Translations under genes and position numbers: made by a program
Assembly: GCA_019802505.1 (NCBI GenBank)
Contig: JAFMOC010000092.1
Span: forward strand, 864,001 to 928,000
Direction: 5' to 3'
DNA: 64,000 nt
Source of the DNA: Corydoras sp. C115
Taxonomy: Eukaryota > Chordata > Actinopteri > Siluriformes > Callichthyidae
The notes under the pieces: generated by a model
Databases searched by the model: none
What the model saw: only the letters and a program-made list of their open reading frames with translations
Told to the model about the DNA's origin: nothing
Part shown: positions 41,806-53,201 of the stretch, one piece after another
Numbering within the stretch: position 1 is the first letter of the stretch
Layout of the letters: each line of letters starts with the position of its first letter

Positions 41806-44774
41806 ACCACCAAATGTAGCCAATGGCCAAGTATGTACACTAATCACAGCTGTTGTTTTTAATTCTATTTTAATATCCACTTATATTGATACAGTTCAAC
41901 AGGTTTAAAGATCCATGATTAAAATATGATGGCTTATAATATAGTACAAACCTTACAGAATATAAATAGATACAACATCGATAAAAGAATTAGGACACCT
42001 ATACACCCTAAAAGACATTAAATTATAAGCTCTGATATCTTCAGCTCTGTAATGCTTCTCTCTCTCTCTCTCTCTCTCAATTTGTAATCCCTGTTGTTGC
42101 CATATTTCACTCATGATTACAATCAGTATCACTGTTTCATTTTAACTTGTTATGTAACAAAATGTAGTGTGGGTGAGCAAACAATACCAAACCCACAGTT
42201 CCGAAGTGACTGTGCCTAGTGACTGTGACAGACACATGGTTAGATGAAAAGGCAGATCATTTTAAAAGTAAAACATTTGTTTGCACTGGCCAAAAAATAA
42301 AATGATGAAAACAAGAAAACTGTTACAGTTGAGTTTAATGTGTAGCACCTTTAATTTACAATACAAATTATTAAACATGAATTATAAATTCATGAGAACT
42401 TATAATTATTAAACTAAGAGCAACAGTGGCATTAGTTAAAATGATAAACTTAGTAAAGTATATTTTTAAAGTTTGGAAAAAAAACAACATAACTGTCTAA
42501 CATATAATAAATATTTTAAAAGTATCAGATATTTAGTGTAAAGTATTTAAACTTAAATTTCTATACACAAAAAGCTCATGTAAGAAATTGAGAGTTTTCT
42601 TGATTTAATAATTGATATATTTGGTAATAATCGGTACTAAAAACAATGTTGTATTATGTAGCTATAATGAGCCTCCCTCGTTCAACTAATGCACAGGTAT
42701 CTGCTGTGACCTCACACATAGCTGCACAGATTACAGTTGACTTGATAACAAGGAGCCAGACTCTACTCTGGTTTGCGCAGAGTGCTTCAGCATAGCCATT
42801 CTGATAACTGATAAAGAGCTTTTGACTGGTTGCAGGTGGGCTCATCTAATGAGTACTACTGAACCAAAGCAAACATGCCGTCCAGGCCACATCACAAACA
42901 GAATGCTGCTATCTGATGATACCAAAGCTGGTGCCAATCAGTCACATGAATACAAAGGATACTTCTATCCTGCATGCTATTCATTAATAGTCAGAGCTTC
43001 TGGGAAAGAAGTACTTTTTGAAAACTGTTTTTATTTGAAATTAAGGTGAAATGATTGTGATAATCATGCCACACTGTTTCCTGTTTGGGTTCATCATAAA
43101 TTTAAATTTTTTTTTGAGAATTTGGCTCAATGACGTGCATTGTGGTTAATAGAGGAAATTGAGGGAGGAACTCTGTGATTTCAATGAACTGCTTGCAATG
43201 TCATTTACAGGAAAGGATGCAGTTCTGCGGTCAGTGATAGACTCACATGGAAATCGTAAACTTTTTTGCTTTACGTATAGAAAATGTAAAAATATTTTCA
43301 TTTGTCATGATGAAAGTTTATATACATGTTAATAAACAGTATTTGACCAAGCAAAACTTCAACCTGTAATAAATTGTTAATGTTTTCGCTCAATATGTCA
43401 TGGCATGACTTTATGCAATGCCACAACCTTTTAGTTTTTCAAAGTTGATTTAATTTTCAGCCTTGGTCTTATAATAATGTACCTTCTTAAACCACTCAGC
43501 TTTGGAATATGCCTGTGCCATCATGCAAGATAATTGGGGTAGCTGTTTTTTGCTGCCACATAATGATGCTGAGCCAACAAACTGACTTTAAACTTGAACA
43601 TAACACTTAAAAGGAAAGGTCAAACAAAATTTTTGGTGAATAATATTACATATATTTTCCTAGTATAGTTTGGGTAAAACCTGGATAGTGTAGGTTCTTA
43701 CATTTTCTCTTTTCAACCCCTTAAAATGCAGTATTCACTATAGGGGTTCTTAAATATGACTTAACCTAAACAAAACTAGCCACAATTCATTAACCCTTTC
43801 AGTCATAATACAGCTAGGACCTGTAAACTGAAGATGAAATTAGGTCTTTCACACATTCAAACAAAATATAACTATTAACCTAATAACATGACTTTAGATT
43901 AATCTACATTCATAATACTTATATATTCTAATAGGAAAGCCTGTATATTTTTTATTACAATGTCAAAAATCACTATTTATTATTGAATCATTAAAACAGA
44001 GTTTAAAAACGTGTTTTACACAGAAAATGTTTGTGGTTACCTAGTCAATGGGGTCAAACATCATAATAAACTATTAGCTTATTTTAAAACATGTATTTAA
44101 ATATTTAATTAAAATGAACTACACAACTATTATTGAAAACCCACTTCAAATGGGCATTTTTTTCTCTACCTGTTTTCGGGAATCTGCAAATCGTCGTTTC
44201 CATGTGAGTGACTTCTTATTGGCTGCTGCTTCTGCCACTCAATTCGATTCTAAGACCTGATTGGCGAATTTACTTTGAAAATAAATCAGAGGCGTCCAGG
44301 TGTTATGAGCACAATCTAAACACGTTGGATTCTATCTGTTTTTTTATTTTATTTATTAATTTCATTTTGGAACAACAGTCTTTAATTACCCTGGCTTCAT
44401 CTGGATCTCTAACGCTTTTTATTTCGGCTATTTTTAATGTTGCTACAGAGAAGATATCAAAAGGTAAGTTGCTTCCTAATTAGTTTTGGGGTTAAATATA
44501 GTTGTGTTATCGTGGTGCCAAAACTACTTCGTGGAACAGAAAAATAAGTGGCTGAAAAATTGTTGGTGCAATTGTTAGTATTATTATATTGCTTTGCATC
44601 AGCAGTCCCAAGCTACTATTTCTACATCTGCTCAAAACAAACCAATTCCATTTTATAAAAAGCACTGACCCAGATGCAGCATTACGCTTTAAATTTTGCA
44701 AACAATCTTCTGCAAATGGAATGATGGCAAAATACTCCCACCCTAAACATGCACTCTGAAAGGAATCACAAACA

Positions 44775-44905
44775 AATTCACACCCAGAGGCAATGGAACT
44801 TCCTTAAGCTTCCCTGACTTTCTTGTTTTTGGATTGTGGTGGGAAATTGAATGTCCTGAACAAATGCTATGAAAACACAAGGAGAACATGCAAACCGCAT
44901 ATGAG
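44775..44905 (-). mobile_element. SINE fragment, old
   Basis: TTTTTGGATTGTGGTGGGAA, CACAAGGAGAACATGC and AAACCGCATATGAGAATC are degraded SINE landmarks. Intergenic. Confidence 0.5.
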
Positions 44906-47900
44906 AATCACATGACATATTTAGAAAAAAACCAACAACTTGTTATTTAAAATCACATTCAATCAAATTCAAGTATTTACCATGGCATCTGCTAAACACC
45001 AGACTGTACACCTGTATAGATTATAACCTTAAATATGGACTATTTCCAATACTTGTGCATCAAAAAAAAAAAAACAGATTACAAATTGTAAATGTGCTTT
45101 GAGACAATGTCCTATTGTAAAAAGAACTATAAATAAATAACATTAAAACTTACAAAAAATACACCTGGTACTGCCCTGAGGCTGCGGGGTAAACAAAATT
45201 AAAGCAGGGCAAGTGTACAACTGTTCAGAACAAGAACAGTTTGGATTTTGACAAACAATTGTGTTACCGGGTACTTAATTAGCATGTCATATTGTCGTGC
45301 AGAGGGATGACAGAGCTAAACAAAAATATTATTGTACTACTGAAAAAGCCATTTAATTCAACTTTAAATTAAGAACATCTGCTTGTGCAGCGGAACAAAT
45401 GTCTTTTTTGAAGCACAATATTTTTTGTAGCTCAGTGAACTTCAAGGAATTTTAATTAACACTATAAACTGAAGAGATGATATATGACGATGCTGAGCAG
45501 TATTTTTTAACTTTTATTTTGATGCTCTGTAAACCCAGTGAACCCAGACATAAATATCATCAGGCCGTTGTTTTCCACTTGAACATATTTCAAAAAGATC
45601 TGAAGAACAAAGTTGTAGTATATTTGTCACAATGGCCAGCTTTCATTATTGTCTAATTATAAAAGGGGGCATCCTCTTGGTGACTGGATTGTGTAAGCAC
45701 TCCAACCAAACTTTGTGAGCTCCCCTTCAAAAGCTCTCTCTAGTCTGCTTACACTCACACTATCTCTCTAGTCCTAGACACAACAGTGCACAGAGACACA
45801 CAAACTCACAATGGTACAGCCCACAAAGAGACACACGACTAAATATCGTGACCATCTCCTACACCGGAGGAATAGGGCTGCACTCCACTGCTACACAGGT
45901 CTCAAAGAATGCAGCTACCTAAATGCTAATTTGACCTGAAGCATATAACTTATAACATGTATCATTAGTAATTACTTTTAAATAAAAATATATTAATTAT
46001 ACAATCAAAACCCAGTTGTATATTATGTGCTCTAATTTTCCTTTATACTGCATTATGCAGAATTTCCAACTTGATTTAATAATGAGCTGTTAATGTGGAT
46101 AATTTAAAAAATTGCCTCTTTTTTACACCCATTGCTCATCTTTTAACATATATTTAGAACTTTATAAAAGGTTTTAGTAGTTAAAATGGAGAAAATGTAT
46201 ATTATATAAAAATAACTTTTTCATCTATTGACATTTATTAAAAAATTATAGCATATAAAAATATATTTTACTGCTACTGATAAAATTAAACAATTTTAGT
46301 TTTTTTTTTTTGTAACAGATTAAGTCATTTTCAAGCATTTTTATGTCCCAGTGCATATTTGAGTTTGGTGTAGAATAACTTGCCTGCCCTGCAAAAAGCT
46401 CTGACCTCATCAAACACTTTAATGATGAACTAGAATGGAGATTGCAAGTCAGGCACTCTTCTATCATTAGGGTCTGACATCTCAAATGAAGCTCTGGACA
46501 AATAGGCAGAAATCTAGCAAAAACTAAAAAAAAACAAATGAGGTTATTTTCGCCTCTGCACACACACACACACACACACAAACACATCACACATCATTCA
46601 TTGAAGTGACTGCATCCTGCATGCACTTCTAGTTAAAGGGGGAATGTGGGGTATTTCATTGAAGACTAAAATAACATTTTAGTTCAGCAAGGCACATAAA
46701 CTGAAAAGAAGGCCTTCCTTACTGAACGTTACTGCTGGATCAAGTATGTTTACAACAGACATTCTTAAAGAACATCTCCCAATGACAAAGATACATTCCA
46801 GCCATTCCTAAATAGGTCTTTCTAAACTCTAGTGTGAGTTGTTTTGGTACCTCTGCTGACATTATATATGTGATTGACAGGATGTGATTAAGTCTCAACT
46901 AGGAAAATACCACTTCATTTTTTTTTTCGTTCTGTATTTCTAAAGGAAGTCTGTAGAGGAAGGAAATGGCTATAGGCTGTATACACTGTAGTAAATACCC
47001 CACTTACATTTTATTATAAATGATACACTACTTGTTTACTGATCACAATCTGGTAAAGTGAGGAGGCAGTTCATTAATTATCTGATCAAACCATGATCTG
47101 TGAACTTGTTTCCAGCAAAAAGAATTCAATCCACATGTGCATGATATTTGAATAGTAATTTAATTGATTTCAGCAAGTTGTTTAACCACACATTAAAAAA
47201 AAACTGCACATACTGCAATATCTCTATTTTTCGATCAGGCTCAGTTTGCAACCTTACACAACGTGTTATAATATTAAACAAGCTACCAAAAAGCATTTCA
47301 AAAAGAACTCAAATGCCACTTTGGATAATTATGACCAAACCCATTTTAGATTTAAAAAAAAGAGAAAAAAACTTAAATAAGTTAGTTTTAAATTTCTCAG
47401 TGTTTTTACAAAGTTATGTACACAGGTACACTTCAAAAGGTGAATTACACAGGCTGTGTGAACTGCTGAATTATTGATCTGATTTCTTTTAAACAATAAA
47501 TAAACATAAGTGTTATAATTAACCACAGAATCCAATGGGAGTGTAGGTGCATACAAATGAGAGGATCGTTCCTGATTTGACAGCCCACAGAGGGCGTGCC
47601 AGAGTCAAACAGAGTGAAATGAAATAGGACGATGAAAAACAAGGCAATCAGTAGAAGGTTTCACTCAAAAGAAAACACAAATAATTACATATTATAGGGA
47701 GAATAATTTAAGAGCATAAAAAAGGGGGCGCTCCAATATTTTTGCAAGTGCCTCGGCACATTGTTAATACTGGTGGATGCTACGTTTTTTTTGACCTTAT
47801 CTGGATCTAAATGATTGGTCAGCTGTGCTATTGGAGGCAATAATTTAAATAATTTAGATTTAATTTGAGATTTTAGACACGAGCGTGAGGGTTAGCGTTC

Positions 47901-48249
47901 CTTCTCTGGGCACAGGCGAAGACGTCATACAGCGCATGCCGGAGTTAAACACCTGATCCAGCCTAAAGTAGAAACCTCGCGGGGTCGTATAGTGATGGGA
48001 TAACAGCAGAATCTTCAAAACAGGGGTAACACCGATAAAAGTAAACAGCATTTTGGAAAGGCCTAAATCACAGCTCTTCAAGTCAAAACCTCAAATTCTC
48101 ACCCGCTCCAATATTTTTTTTTCTTTTGAATCCCAACATATGTGCTACATATAAAAAGTAAATATGTACACAGGTAGTAAGAAAATAAAATGAGCAAAAA
48201 AGGAAATTACACCTAATTGCACACTGCTACATAGACTGCTTTTGAGGCA

Positions 48250-48406
48250 GTTGTTATTTTTAGTGCCAGAACGTTTGTTTCAGTGCTTGCGCGCTCTCGC
48301 TGCTCTTCCAGCTGATATGCTTTTTGCTCTCCTATTAGTTCCTCCCTCCAAGAATTGTCTTCATTCTCCAAGCACTGAAGCCGTCAGAGAGAGAACATCT
48401 TTAGTT
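48250..48406 (-). other. cdkn1b: Possible 3' UTR exon of the Cip/Kip gene
   Basis: On the minus strand a pyrimidine-bearing acceptor (CTGTTACAG|AACTAAAG) lies about 880 bp downstream of the donor found just after the stop codon. CDKN1B and CDKN1C both have a non-coding last exon, so this is a candidate for it. The 3' end was not located and the lower coordinate is arbitrary. This is inference from splice signals only. Confidence 0.25.
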
Positions 48407-49297
48407 CTGTAACAGAACAAAAAGTTATTTAACTGCAGTTTAAACATAAAGGCTTCAAATTTACTATACAACAGTTCATGGCAGGGGAGTGGTTAATACA
48501 TTGCATTTATATATTTAAAGCAGATACAGTAATTCCTCTCAATTTTACATGCAATATAACAATATTTAGTCTTGGAATACTTTTAAAGTAGGCTGAATGT
48601 AATCAAGTAATACATTTAATGAGTACAGTTTGAAAACCCCATTTATGGAATTGATAAATCAAGCATGTATAAGAAAAATAAACAAGTAATTTACACTTTT
48701 GTGTCGTAAGGTCAACACTAATAAATCTCTATTCATCTTCTGTAGTTATATACAGAGTGCAATAGTGTTGTAGTGATTAAAGAGGTTAGAGCTCACTGAT
48801 GTGTTACTACACTGTTTTCAAACAGCTTCTCACATTCAAAAGCAGCCATCAATTGTGATGGTGGCAAACAGAATGTGCTTATTTTGCACCTTTAATATTT
48901 TTTCACATGTATATTTAGTGCATATAGTGTGAGAGATGTACAAAACCGTGCAAGCACAACAGACGAAAACGTGGATCTTTGGGTCTTGGGTTGTTTGCCC
49001 TTATTGTGCATCTTTGCAAGTGTGAGTGGGTTTGCACATCTGATTGCGTGCATGTGTGGGTGTGCGCTTCTGAGTGTATGGCCTTCATACCTGTGCACTT
49101 GTTTGAATGCATTTCACACACATACGTGCACGCGCGTAAAGGGGTTAATATCAGGCACATGTTTGCAGTCACGCACGTGTGCACACCCCTATGCATTTCT
49201 ATATGCGTCTGAGGTGTTGATGTGCACGTGCAAGTGTGCGTACTTGCCCCGTGTGCGTGCGCAGGTGCACGCGCGTGTCCGCTTACCTGCGCTGTGT

Positions 49298-49386
49298 TTA
49301 TGAGGGGCTCGGCGGGCTGCATTTCTTCGGTGTGTGAGGAGCTTCGTCTAAACAGGTGCGCGACCGCTTCGTCTGACAGGCGGAAT
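49298..49386 (-). CDS. cdkn1b: Cip/Kip gene coding exon 2
   Basis: The acceptor is TTTGCGTAG. It encodes DSACQTKRSRTCLDEAPHTP and KKCSPPSPS, then TAA. It carries the conserved TPKK phosphosite and a basic KRSR run. Twelve bases after the stop there is a good donor (CAG|GTAAGC, GT at 49284-49285), so the 3' UTR is probably spliced, as in the mammalian genes. Confidence 0.85.
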
Positions 49387-50267
49387 CTACGCAAAGGGAA
49401 AGATTTTCAACATTAACCTTCCGAGCCGTAATCAGATAAGACGCACCGCTGCACTGTGCAACTTTAAAAATAAGACTTCCACAGTTCGATGCTTTGCTGT
49501 GACGCATTTACGCGCCTCGTATGAGACCAAATTAAAAATAATAATAATAATAATAATAATATATATATATTTTTTTCAACTACTTAAATTGCACATTCTT
49601 GCAAGGAACCATTTTGTATGGTTACGCATATTTTATTATTTATAAAAATCATGTCACAAAAAATTTTTTTTTTTAATACTTTAGGTGGGAATAAGTTTAG
49701 AGTTAAGTTTACTACAGAGTAAAATCACTATATTTAACAAAACAGAGCAGGGTGAGAAGGTCCAAAATGTTCACAAGCAATGGTTTAAATGTGTCCATAA
49801 TGGTTAAATTAAAAATATATATATAAAATTTAAATGGAACAAAGAGATTAAAATTGAGCCTTACCGAGACATGGCGATATTTTCCTCTTCGCTGGTTTCT
49901 CGGTTCGTCTTTCGTCGGACTCTTCGTGATTCCCGTTAAGATCCACCCCGTTATTCCCGGGCGGACAGAGGCTTTTGCTCTGCCGATCTGCCCCGCTGTA
50001 AAAGCTCGGTAAGTCCTTGCTGTCTAACAGTTTCCAGATGAACCTGTCGCTGGGCCGCGGCGTGTGTGTGGAAAAGTTAAAGTCCCACTTTTCGGCGGCC
50101 GCCTCTTCCATCTTCTTCAGGTGGCCCGTTAACTCCCTCTTTAACTCTTCGTGATCCACCGGGCCGAACAGGCTCCTGCACGCCGACGGCTTCGGCTGAT
50201 CCAACAGCCGCGCCGCGTCCATCCTCTCCACCGTCGGGCTCCCGTTCGACAGGCGCACGTCGGACAT
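49298..50267 (-). CDS. cdkn1b: Cip/Kip cyclin-dependent kinase inhibitor, p27/p57 type (complete)
   Basis: The coding sequence is complement(join(49298-49386, 49865-50267)), 163 residues. The protein is expected to bind cyclin-CDK complexes in the nucleus and block the cell cycle. The N-terminal CDI domain is clear. The cyclin-binding segment is SACRSLFGPVDHEEL (residues about 26-40), the linker helix contains KKMEEAAAEKWDFNF, and the CDK-binding end is LPSFY. A basic PAKRK segment near the end of exon 1 is a likely nuclear signal, and the C-terminal PHTPKK resembles the p27 Thr187 phosphosite (EQTPKK). The start MSDVRLSNGSP is the first ATG in frame and has A at -3. The N-terminal NGSP, ERMDA and PKPSAC motifs are p27-like, but the neighbour kcnq1 is the usual neighbour of CDKN1C (p57). 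The family is certain; the paralogue (cdkn1b, cdkn1c or fish cdkn1d) is not. The protein is shorter than human p27 (198) and p57 (316), and it lacks the p57 Pro-Ala repeat region. Confidence 0.9.
49537..49568. repeat. AAT/AT microsatellite in the Cip/Kip intron
   Basis: Seven to eight ATA units pass into AT units, between the two coding exons. Confidence 0.9.
49865..50267 (-). CDS. cdkn1b: Cip/Kip gene coding exon 1
   Basis: This exon runs from the ATG to the donor GTAAGG and is very rich in G+C and CpG. It encodes the whole CDI domain, the spacer and the basic PAKRK segment. It ends CTC G|, leaving one base of an Asp codon completed by exon 2. This matches the known pattern in which most of p27 is coded by the first exon. 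Confidence 0.93.
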
Positions 50268-50644
50268 GCTTTCGAGACGGCGGGCGAAGAGCAAATCCAG
50301 AAATCGGCCGGGCGTTAGACGGTGCGCTTTCCTCCCGGCGCAGCGCGTTCCAAAACAACAAGCGTCAAACCCGCAGCCGCCCCGAGCGCACGCATGCCAC
50401 GCAGGACCGACCCAACCGAAGGCGCCGTGCGGCTCCGCGGCCACAAAGAGCGGTGACAGGCGACGAGCGGCTCCTCCTGCGCAGCATCAAAACAAAACGC
50501 GCTCCCGACGGCCACTCCTGTCAACTTTCGCGTCTCGTAGTAAAAAGGCAAGAAAATAACAGACTGCTTTTCGGTGCCCAATATGGCGATAGAGGGGAGG
50601 CTAAAGCAAACAGCGCCGAAAAAAACACATGATTGACACAAAGA

Positions 50645-50696
50645 GCTATTTAAACGTAGGCGCGCGCCGATTGGCTGAGCAGTCGTAGCTCCGCCC
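50645..50696 (-). promoter_or_regulatory. cdkn1b: Core promoter of the Cip/Kip gene: GC box, CCAAT box, TATA-like box
   Basis: Read on the minus strand, a GGGCGGAG GC box (50689-50696), a CCAAT box (50670-50674) and a TTTAAATAG TATA-like element (50646-50654) follow one another in the expected order, about 380 bp upstream of the ATG. The stretch from about 49880 to 50700 is CpG-rich. Transcription would then start near 50620, giving a 5' UTR of about 350 nt. GC and CCAAT boxes are known drivers of p27-type promoters. The assignment is from motifs only. Confidence 0.6.
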
Positions 50697-50902
50697 TCTT
50701 TTACGCTACACTCTATTTAGGAAGAACCGCAACGCCCCCATCCCCCACCCTGCTCACTCCCAAATCGCACGAATTGACTCCGAAATGATTTTTTTTTTTT
50801 GTCGCTCAACAATGAATTTCGTCTGACAAATTCTAACCATTTAGATACAAAAAGCTATGTTATTTATTATTCATGTTTATTCGGTGATCTTGTCCTCCAG
50901 CA

Positions 50903-50938
50903 TTGTGTGTGTGAGTGTGTGTGTGTGTGTGTGTGTGT
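50903..50938. repeat. TG microsatellite
   Basis: About 17 TG units with one GA interruption, about 200 bp upstream of the Cip/Kip core promoter. Confidence 0.95.
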
Positions 50939-51499
50939 ACACTTTCTCTTGTGGTCAAGAGCCCAGAGTGAAGACAATGTCCCATGAGTGCTGCTTTTCT
51001 TTTCACGAACGAGCTATATAGACTTTGTCCTTCAGTGATTCTTCTGACGCATGATTCATTACTGTGTAAAACGAGAGATGATGGAGTCAGACTTCTGCGG
51101 TCAGGTCAGAGAGAAGGGGAACAGAAATTCAACTAGTAATACGTTCCTAGAAGTGACAGAGTAACAATGCATCTTTTAGGAATGACTCCTAATCTGATCA
51201 CCCCACACGAGTGCTGCACATCTGACAAACCACCTTTTGAGTATTCAGGGGTCTGTTTGGCTTAGATGTGACTTTTCATCAATTTGAAGTATTTCATTAA
51301 CAACTTAATAAACCCTTTAAAACTACCTAAATGCACTTACATTATGTAATCACTTCTCTGGATTTGTCTAAAATGTCATATAAATGATGTGTACAAAAAT
51401 ATAGGGTAACATATAGATTTCCATGTACAGGATGTTTTATGGCATCCTAACTCCTGCATTAATGGCTTTCCAGATTTTTTTTCCTCCAGAAATTAATTT

Positions 51500-51625
51500 G
51501 TTAGGGCAGACACTAATGTTGGATGAGAGTGTTTGTGGCCTCGCATTTTTACATTCAGTTTATCTCTGTGGTGTGAGATGGGATTTGGCCTGAGGCTGGT
51601 CAGGTTCTTCCACGTTAAACTCACC
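51500..51625 (+). mobile_element. Fragment of the same DNA transposon type as at 25.3 kb
   Basis: CAGACACTAATGTTGGATGA, CTGGTCAGGTTCTTCCACG and AAACTCACCCAG match the middle of that element. Short and diverged. Confidence 0.4.
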
Positions 51626-53041
51626 CAGTGAGTGGAAAATGGAAAAATAAAGGTGAAAATAAATAAAAAAAAACAATAAATGTTTGGAGGAAATGTGGCT
51701 CACATTTCTGTGAAGGTTCATCACGACTAGGGTTGTTTACACCTTTAAGACCCAGACAGACATAAGTTTACAAATAGGTTAACTGATACATAAAAGCAGT
51801 TTTTAGTAGTGTATATAAGACCAACATAGTTATGTAGTAAAAATACTGTTTTTAATGGCATTGAAGACATTTTTTTCCACCAAATGACCTCTTAAAATGG
51901 TAGAACTTTATTCAGAAGTATGATATAAGACATAATTTATAACAGCAATTAGTTGTACTTAGTTTATTTTGTACAAATCAAATTAGATGTCACTCTGTAA
52001 ATTGTAAACGCTAGAAGCCCCCTATTGTTGAAATAGGGGACTACATGTAACTCGTCAAGTTCTGCTCACGCCTATTATTAAATCGCAGACGACACCGAAG
52101 GCACGTTCAACTACTTATCATTGTGTTACACCCAAGATTGTGTTACAAATCCGTGATGACTATATCATGAGGCAATGTTGAGTTGACCTTACATGGTTCG
52201 TTATAAAGTGACATACAGCATCATAAAATTCGATTTTTTTACGCTGATGTAAAAATTATTAAAAAAAAAAAAAAAAAAAGAAAAATATGTAAAATTTGCC
52301 TTGTAAAAAATGTCCTTGTATTTAACAATCGAGGGTTTTAAACCCTAACAACTTGAACCCGTTGTTGTCCTGGATCATGATGGTAATATCAAGAAAGTAA
52401 AGATACTTTAAATGGCATAATGTAGTCTGTAAGTAACTTATATGCCACTTATTGTTGCTGATGTATGAACTTTCTTTTAAAGACCACTTTTTACTGGCGA
52501 ACTGAATCTTCCCCAGATTCTAACGCACAGATTTGGGATTATTTTATGATAGTGTATAGGCATTTATACTAAAACCATGTCTAGGTATATTTTAGGACGT
52601 CCTGAAAAGTGTTTTACTCCACAACAAAAAGCTAAATGTGACAAAAGGTTTGTTACAAAAATATATTAAAGGCATTTTTATTTCTGTAATGAAACCTGGT
52701 GACAAGGTACTTAGCGCAACATTTGTGCACCACTTTGTACAAACGATCTGGCATGCAGATCAACAACATTCTTCATAAAAAATATTTAGAACTGTTGATC
52801 CTGAGAATTATTAAGTTAACATGTAACGTTTGTCCAAAAAACGGATCTGACATGAAACTAGTGCCATCTTGTGGAACGATTTGGAATTACGCGAGTAATA
52901 CATGTTTTTTTTGACAAATTGGTCTCAAGCACAAGAATGCGCATAGTTTCCTTAAACTGTAGAATTAGTCTTGAACATATGTTTTAGCTAAATTTAATTT
53001 ATTTAGTATGTTAATTTGCTCCAAAAAAATATTCTTTTGTA

Positions 53042-53201
53042 TCACATGCTGAGCCACTTGATGATGTAGAAGTTCTTTTTGCCGACACGAATCAGACAAA
53101 GTCCATTGGAGAGGATGTGCTGCCCCGGTGTGAGAACCTGCTCCGGGTTTGTCGCCCTCTGGTGGTTAATCCACACACCACCGTCAGTCACCATCTGATA
53201 C
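53042..53201 (-). CDS. yars2: yars2 exon 6 with stop codon
   Basis: The acceptor is GATTTGTCAG. It encodes YQMVTDGGVWINHQRATNPE to NFYIIKWLSM and ends in TGA. This is the S4-like C-terminal RNA-binding domain and matches the mammalian C-terminus in length. Confidence 0.95.

Larger units (their letters stand above)
37922..49297. other. Intergenic region between kcnq1 and the Cip/Kip gene
   Basis: The kcnq1 3' UTR presumably occupies the first part; ATTAAA is seen near 38014. The rest is AT-rich with short CA/CT repeats, one SINE fragment, and one exon-like segment at 41621-41730 with good splice sites. The convergent arrangement of kcnq1 (+) and the CDK inhibitor gene (-) is the same as the mammalian KCNQ1/CDKN1C arrangement. 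No recognisable protein gene was found between them. Confidence 0.6.
50760..53041. other. Intergenic, AT-rich
   Basis: This stretch lies between the Cip/Kip promoter and the 3' end of yars2. It contains a TG microsatellite at 50903-50938, a poly(A) run near 52260-52279, and a degenerate transposon fragment near 51500-51620. No gene was recognised. The promoter-proximal end may carry upstream regulatory sequence, but nothing stands out. Confidence 0.6.

Noticed and set aside
48915..49394. A 159-residue minus-strand frame over Cip/Kip exon 2
   Set aside because: It is a wrong frame of exon 2 running into TG-rich 3' sequence; the correct frame gives the TPKK C-terminus and stops at 49298.
50268..50444. 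N-terminal extension of the Cip/Kip protein
   Set aside because: The frame is open upstream but contains no ATG before 50267, and the MSDVRLSNGSP start matches the family.
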